From the NCBI GenBank assembly GCA_003864495.1, contig ML133474.1:1342550-1406549 (forward strand): a stretch of 64,000 bases of DNA, read 5' to 3'. Shown here piece by piece: positions 60,701 to 64,000 of this stretch. Every line of letters begins with the position of its first letter. Position 1 is the first letter of the stretch. The DNA is from Nemopilema nomurai. Taxonomy: Eukaryota > Cnidaria > Scyphozoa > Rhizostomeae > Rhizostomatidae. Under the pieces are notes generated by a model that had not been told where the DNA came from, ran no database searches, and saw nothing but the letters and a program-made list of their open reading frames with translations. The translations under genes and the position numbers were made by a program.

Positions 60701-61039
60701 TCACATGCTCGTTGCTTCGACCTTTTTTCTTGCACTGTGCATTTGACCATAAAAGACTGACACCTCTTCAGTGTCAAGGGCGCTATTGTGATCCTTCTAG
60801 GGTTTTCCGGTATAAACAGCTTGCACAACAATTATATCAGCTTTGTTCTCTGTAAAACTGGCTATGATTACAATGGTTACAATGGCTATGATTACAGCTT
60901 TGTTCTCTGTAAAACTGGCTATGATGTCTTGAGAATATTTTAGCTCTAACCCATACTAGGATTGATTTGGAAAATTATGAATCACTAATTTTATTCTATT
61001 TTTAGTGGCCAAGTGTCATCAAAGTCATGGAGACCTTAA
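51758..61039 (+). CDS. Unrecognised 8-exon gene, 169-residue basic protein
   Basis: The exons were assembled from consecutive AG/GT borders that keep one frame: 51758-51914, 55123-55181, 55413-55459, 57016-57071, 57659-57732, 59189-59238, 60584-60616 and 61006-61039. Their phases (1, 0, 2, 1, 0, 2, 2, stop) all match, and the total is 510 nt. The start ATG at 51758 opens MAMDYSLRYYQLAGVKE and the end reads TSSQFGGQVSSKSWRP. The protein is rich in Tyr, Arg, Pro and Gln with no membrane segment or signal peptide. Short motifs are YHPKLPTFRRMDMDTA (residues 20-35), NPLANRYQRYRNLYR (74-88) and DYAGQRPIPATT (137-148). Small proteins of this character are common among ciliary microtubule inner proteins, but I cannot name a family and that link is only an inference. 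Exon 6 has a CAGCAG acceptor, allowing one residue of variation. Confidence 0.82.
53172..53618 (-). other. Antisense open frame in intron 1 of the 8-exon gene
   Basis: A 148-codon minus-strand frame encodes a Lys/Arg/Glu-rich protein with RRFTISDQLREVLREKLKYM and CRKRRALYLNKRD. It has no recognisable domain. It may be a nested gene, a transposon remnant or chance; the charged, non-repetitive composition is the only reason to list it. Confidence 0.25.
54068..54095. repeat. Short inverted repeat
   Basis: GTAGAAAC and GTTTCTAC are exact inverted 8-mers around a 12-base spacer. Twenty bases starting in the left part are also found exactly at 16617-16636. Confidence 0.6.
60838..60926 (+). repeat. 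57-bp local tandem duplication
   Basis: CAGCTTTGTTCTCTGTAAAA and the following CTGGCTATGAT occur at 60838 and again 57 bp later at 60895, with ATTACAATGGTTACAATGGC between them. It lies in the last intron of the 8-exon gene. Confidence 0.85.
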
Positions 61040-64000
61040 AGATGTAGTTGCCTTTCAGAAGACGAACAATTGAAGGCTTCACTAGGAAACAAAGATAACA
61101 CCTATGATTTTTTTAGTATAAATTAATGTACTAAATCGAGTGCTTCACCGAAATAGACGTGTAAATAGTCAACTAATTTATTGATTAAGACAGCAAATCA
61201 TTTAATGCAATGTCACCCTTTCAATCATCTAGAAAAGATAATTAGAAAAGTATTTATGTGTCCCTCAGCTTTAAACTCAAACCTACATAACTCGTAGACC
61301 ATGCTACCTGAAGAGATGGAATAAGTGTATAAAGCGCTGAGAAAGGTGTACGTGAAAACGTGAGAAGGTTAAAAGGTCTTCGAGTTGAGATCTTAAGAGA
61401 GCTATCAATCAAAGTTGATAACTCTGACAACAGCAAGAAACAAAGCAAAAAAAATCGACAGATTGAAAGGTTGCAGATGAACAGTTTGAGCAAAGCACAG
61501 CCAAGATATGCGCCCAATTCAACATTCAGCGTATCCATTCACGAGTTCCAAATAGCTAAGTTCGTCGTTGCTTTCAAATAAAACAGAACCCTTGGGAGAA
61601 TCACCTAATGGTTAGTAGATATCTCGCTTTCTTACGTCGGGAGAGGGTGGATTAAAATGGAGGGACCCTTAATTTTGGAATTTGAGCTATTGAGCAAGCG
61701 GGACTTGGATTTCCAAAGAATGCTTTCAATGAATGAATATTTGACCTTCAAAACCCCTTGTAGATGTTTACAAAGGAATAAATACAAAAAAACTTATTAA
61801 TTCACAATCATTCAACTTATATGTTCTTCTCTAATATATCCCAAAATATATCACAGAATGGCCCCTTACGTTTTAAAAATTTCTGAAATTCAAGTCAAAT
61901 TTACACCATTCATCATAAAAAGTAGCAAGCTAACACCGGAACACAATATTAAGCTTTAAATAGGCTACAAAGGCATTACGAATGCACCCTTATGTTTTTA
62001 GAACGGCCACAAAAGGCATCTGTAAAGCCTGATTGTTTGTACAATGTGCTTGATTATAGTACAATAGTTATCCCATGTTCATGACGACAGACTAGACTTG
62101 CCAACTCACTTGTTCTTTCAACCAACTGAAATGAGATGCTGACTAGAAATGGATACCAGACTCAATTTTTGCTGGTACCCAGGGTAGCCAGATGTGTTCA
62201 TCAGCCTCGAATTTAAATAGACAACGAATATCGAATGAGAGCCTGTGCCTGGTCACTTATTGCTAAATAGAGCCTCCTTTCATGGACCTAGATTCTGCTT
62301 CTTTCTATTCCTGTATATCTTCATAAAAATCTAAAATGTGAACAGTGTCATTAGCAACATCGTTCTGTTGAGATGCCACTGAGGAGAGAGAGAGATCAAA
62401 TTGACAGACCGTTCTCTCATTCAACTGGATGGGCAGAACCAGAAATGGGCGACAGGATGGTAATTGGGAGACGATGCCAGAAAGAGGTCAGTGAATAGGT
62501 TGTAAACTTAAAATAAGAAGATGAAGAGTAGGCCTTGCCAAGCAGCGTACTCAACTGCAGGCTCACTCAATGGTAACTGATGCTTTACTTTGGACACGTA
62601 AGATTCTTTAACTTATTTTAATATGTTGACAAAGTTTCAAAATCGATTGCATTTAATGTGACTTAGAGTCATGGAGAGAATAGTAGTTTATAAAATAGAG
62701 TGTTTTGTCAGCAGAAGGATCTGAAGGAACAGGCAGGTTAAAAAGTACTGGAATTCAGTTCACGTGAATTTTTAAAGCCAGTTGAAGATTTGTGTTTAAA
62801 GAGTAGTTTCTGGCCAGGAATGTCAGGCGAGTGAAGTGAAGGCAGGCGAAAGCTCAGAAGCCCGATAGTCGACAGTAACCGCCTTGTATCATGGGCAGAA
62901 CTTTAACAATGTTAAGCAGTGTGTAAGAGCTTATTCATTAATCCGAATTTATTTGTTCAATGACATCAGCCCATTTGTATAGATGTGACCTTTATTTCTA
63001 GTCTATCTAGGTAAGGAACGTGCGAGAGAAAAAGAATTTTTTGGAGATTCATCTTTACTGATTGTAGCTGAGGAGCTCTTGCATATTCAACTGAATGATA
63101 GTAGCATAGTGCGCAGAGACTGGGGAGACCAGCCATAAAAGGACATACATATTGTGTTTAAATGTTTTGAGTCTTGAGTAAATTTAGACCCGACCAGTTT
63201 AAGTCCGATCCCAAATCATTTTTTCCTTTCCAAAATCAATGAAAAATTTTGAGAATTAAAAACTAATTTAAGATGAGTTTTCCAAAGGTGTCTAAAGCAA
63301 GATAACAAGAGATGCTATGCACTTCAATTGACTTGCTGTTGCTTACTTAAAAGTCACGTCTGACCTACAAAGCTGTAATGCTATGCACTCATGATTTAAT
63401 ATTATACATCAACTCGGAGATCCAAATTCTTGTTATGTAGATCGAAATAGCCACATTCAGAAAGGATGTAGCCCTGGGGTATTCGTTTAGGAGAGAAAAG
63501 GCTTGAGAGGCAAGTATTTTTTAAAGATTTGTGTTTTCTAAGATCAAACATTCTCTGCAATTAGGCAAACTTCTCCCTGCTTACTACTGTTCTATTTAAA
63601 TTTCTTTTTAGAATATACATCGAAGCACTTCTTAGTATACTTTTTGAGAAAATGTCCAGTTCCAATTTCGATTAACTGGCATAATCTCAATCTTGCAGTG
63701 GTTCTCTTAAATTGCTCCGAAAACATTACAGTTGCTAAATCTCAGTATCTCACGAGAGCATAGTAGTTATCTCGTGATAATTTTGCTATTGATCACTCTT
63801 GCTTGCATGACGTCATCCACTTTGAGCTCAATAGTTTGCACGCACCCAAACTGATGGCCTACTGGAGCTATATTAGCGAGCAGTACTTGTATCTCTGATA
63901 CCATCAGGTCTGTGGCCACGCCTCTCTATCTGAGAAGTCAATTAAAAAGATAAAAAAGCCTCTGTTCTGATAAAAAAGAGCCTCTTACGATGTTTATCAT
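61040..64000. other. No recognisable feature
   Basis: This is the 3' flank of the 8-exon gene followed by AT-rich DNA. Only short chance frames are present (for example 61254-61538 minus and 61360-61581 plus). No splice-linked exons, transposase motifs or tandem repeats were noticed. Confidence 0.5.

Overview
This is a eukaryotic, AT-rich genomic window, most likely from an invertebrate metazoan. Genes are split by GT-AG introns with a few GC-AG introns, and the introns carry a minisatellite and decayed LINE, LTR, SINE, Harbinger and hAT elements. The transposon mix and gene structures would fit a cnidarian, but the sequence alone does not settle the phylum. There are no operons, ribosome binding sites or CRISPR arrays.

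Layout: (1) 1-13440 and 16856-28407 are two direct copies of one segment, each holding a multi-exon MATE-family (SLC47-like) multidrug/cation efflux transporter on the + strand. Exon 1 differs by 11 bases in 432 (about 2.5%, counted by eye). Copy 1 has lost its ATG and carries three insertions that copy 2 lacks: a 5'-truncated LINE, a compact LTR element of 1,290 bp and a tRNA-derived SINE. Copy 2 has a much longer 23-bp minisatellite (about 61 versus 22 units). An older RTE-type LINE relic is shared by both copies. (2) 13441-16855, between the copies, is a graveyard of Harbinger and hAT transposase fragments, ending in an 18-bp-arm perfect hairpin near the edge of copy 2. (3) 28408-32500 is non-genic with an antisense hAT relic. 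(4) 32788-33291 is an unrecognised intronless gene of 167 residues with two CACGTG-like boxes upstream. (5) 36279-47088 is a complete 12-exon saccharopine dehydrogenase-like oxidoreductase (SCCPDH), 416 residues with every exon phase consistent. (6) 51758-61039 is an unrecognised gene of eight small coding exons. All phases join to give a 169-residue basic, Tyr/Arg-rich protein that could not be seen as one open frame. (7) 61040-64000 has no recognisable feature.

The MATE transporters would export organic cations or toxins. A perfect GTCACGTGAC palindrome, the CLEAR/MiT-TFE type of site, lies about 100 bp before the start in both copies. SCCPDH is a Rossmann-fold oxidoreductase of uncertain substrate. 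No pathway link between these genes can be read from the window. The most informative parts are the recent tandem duplication with its nested insertion history, the expanded palindromic minisatellite, and the unannotated 8-exon gene.
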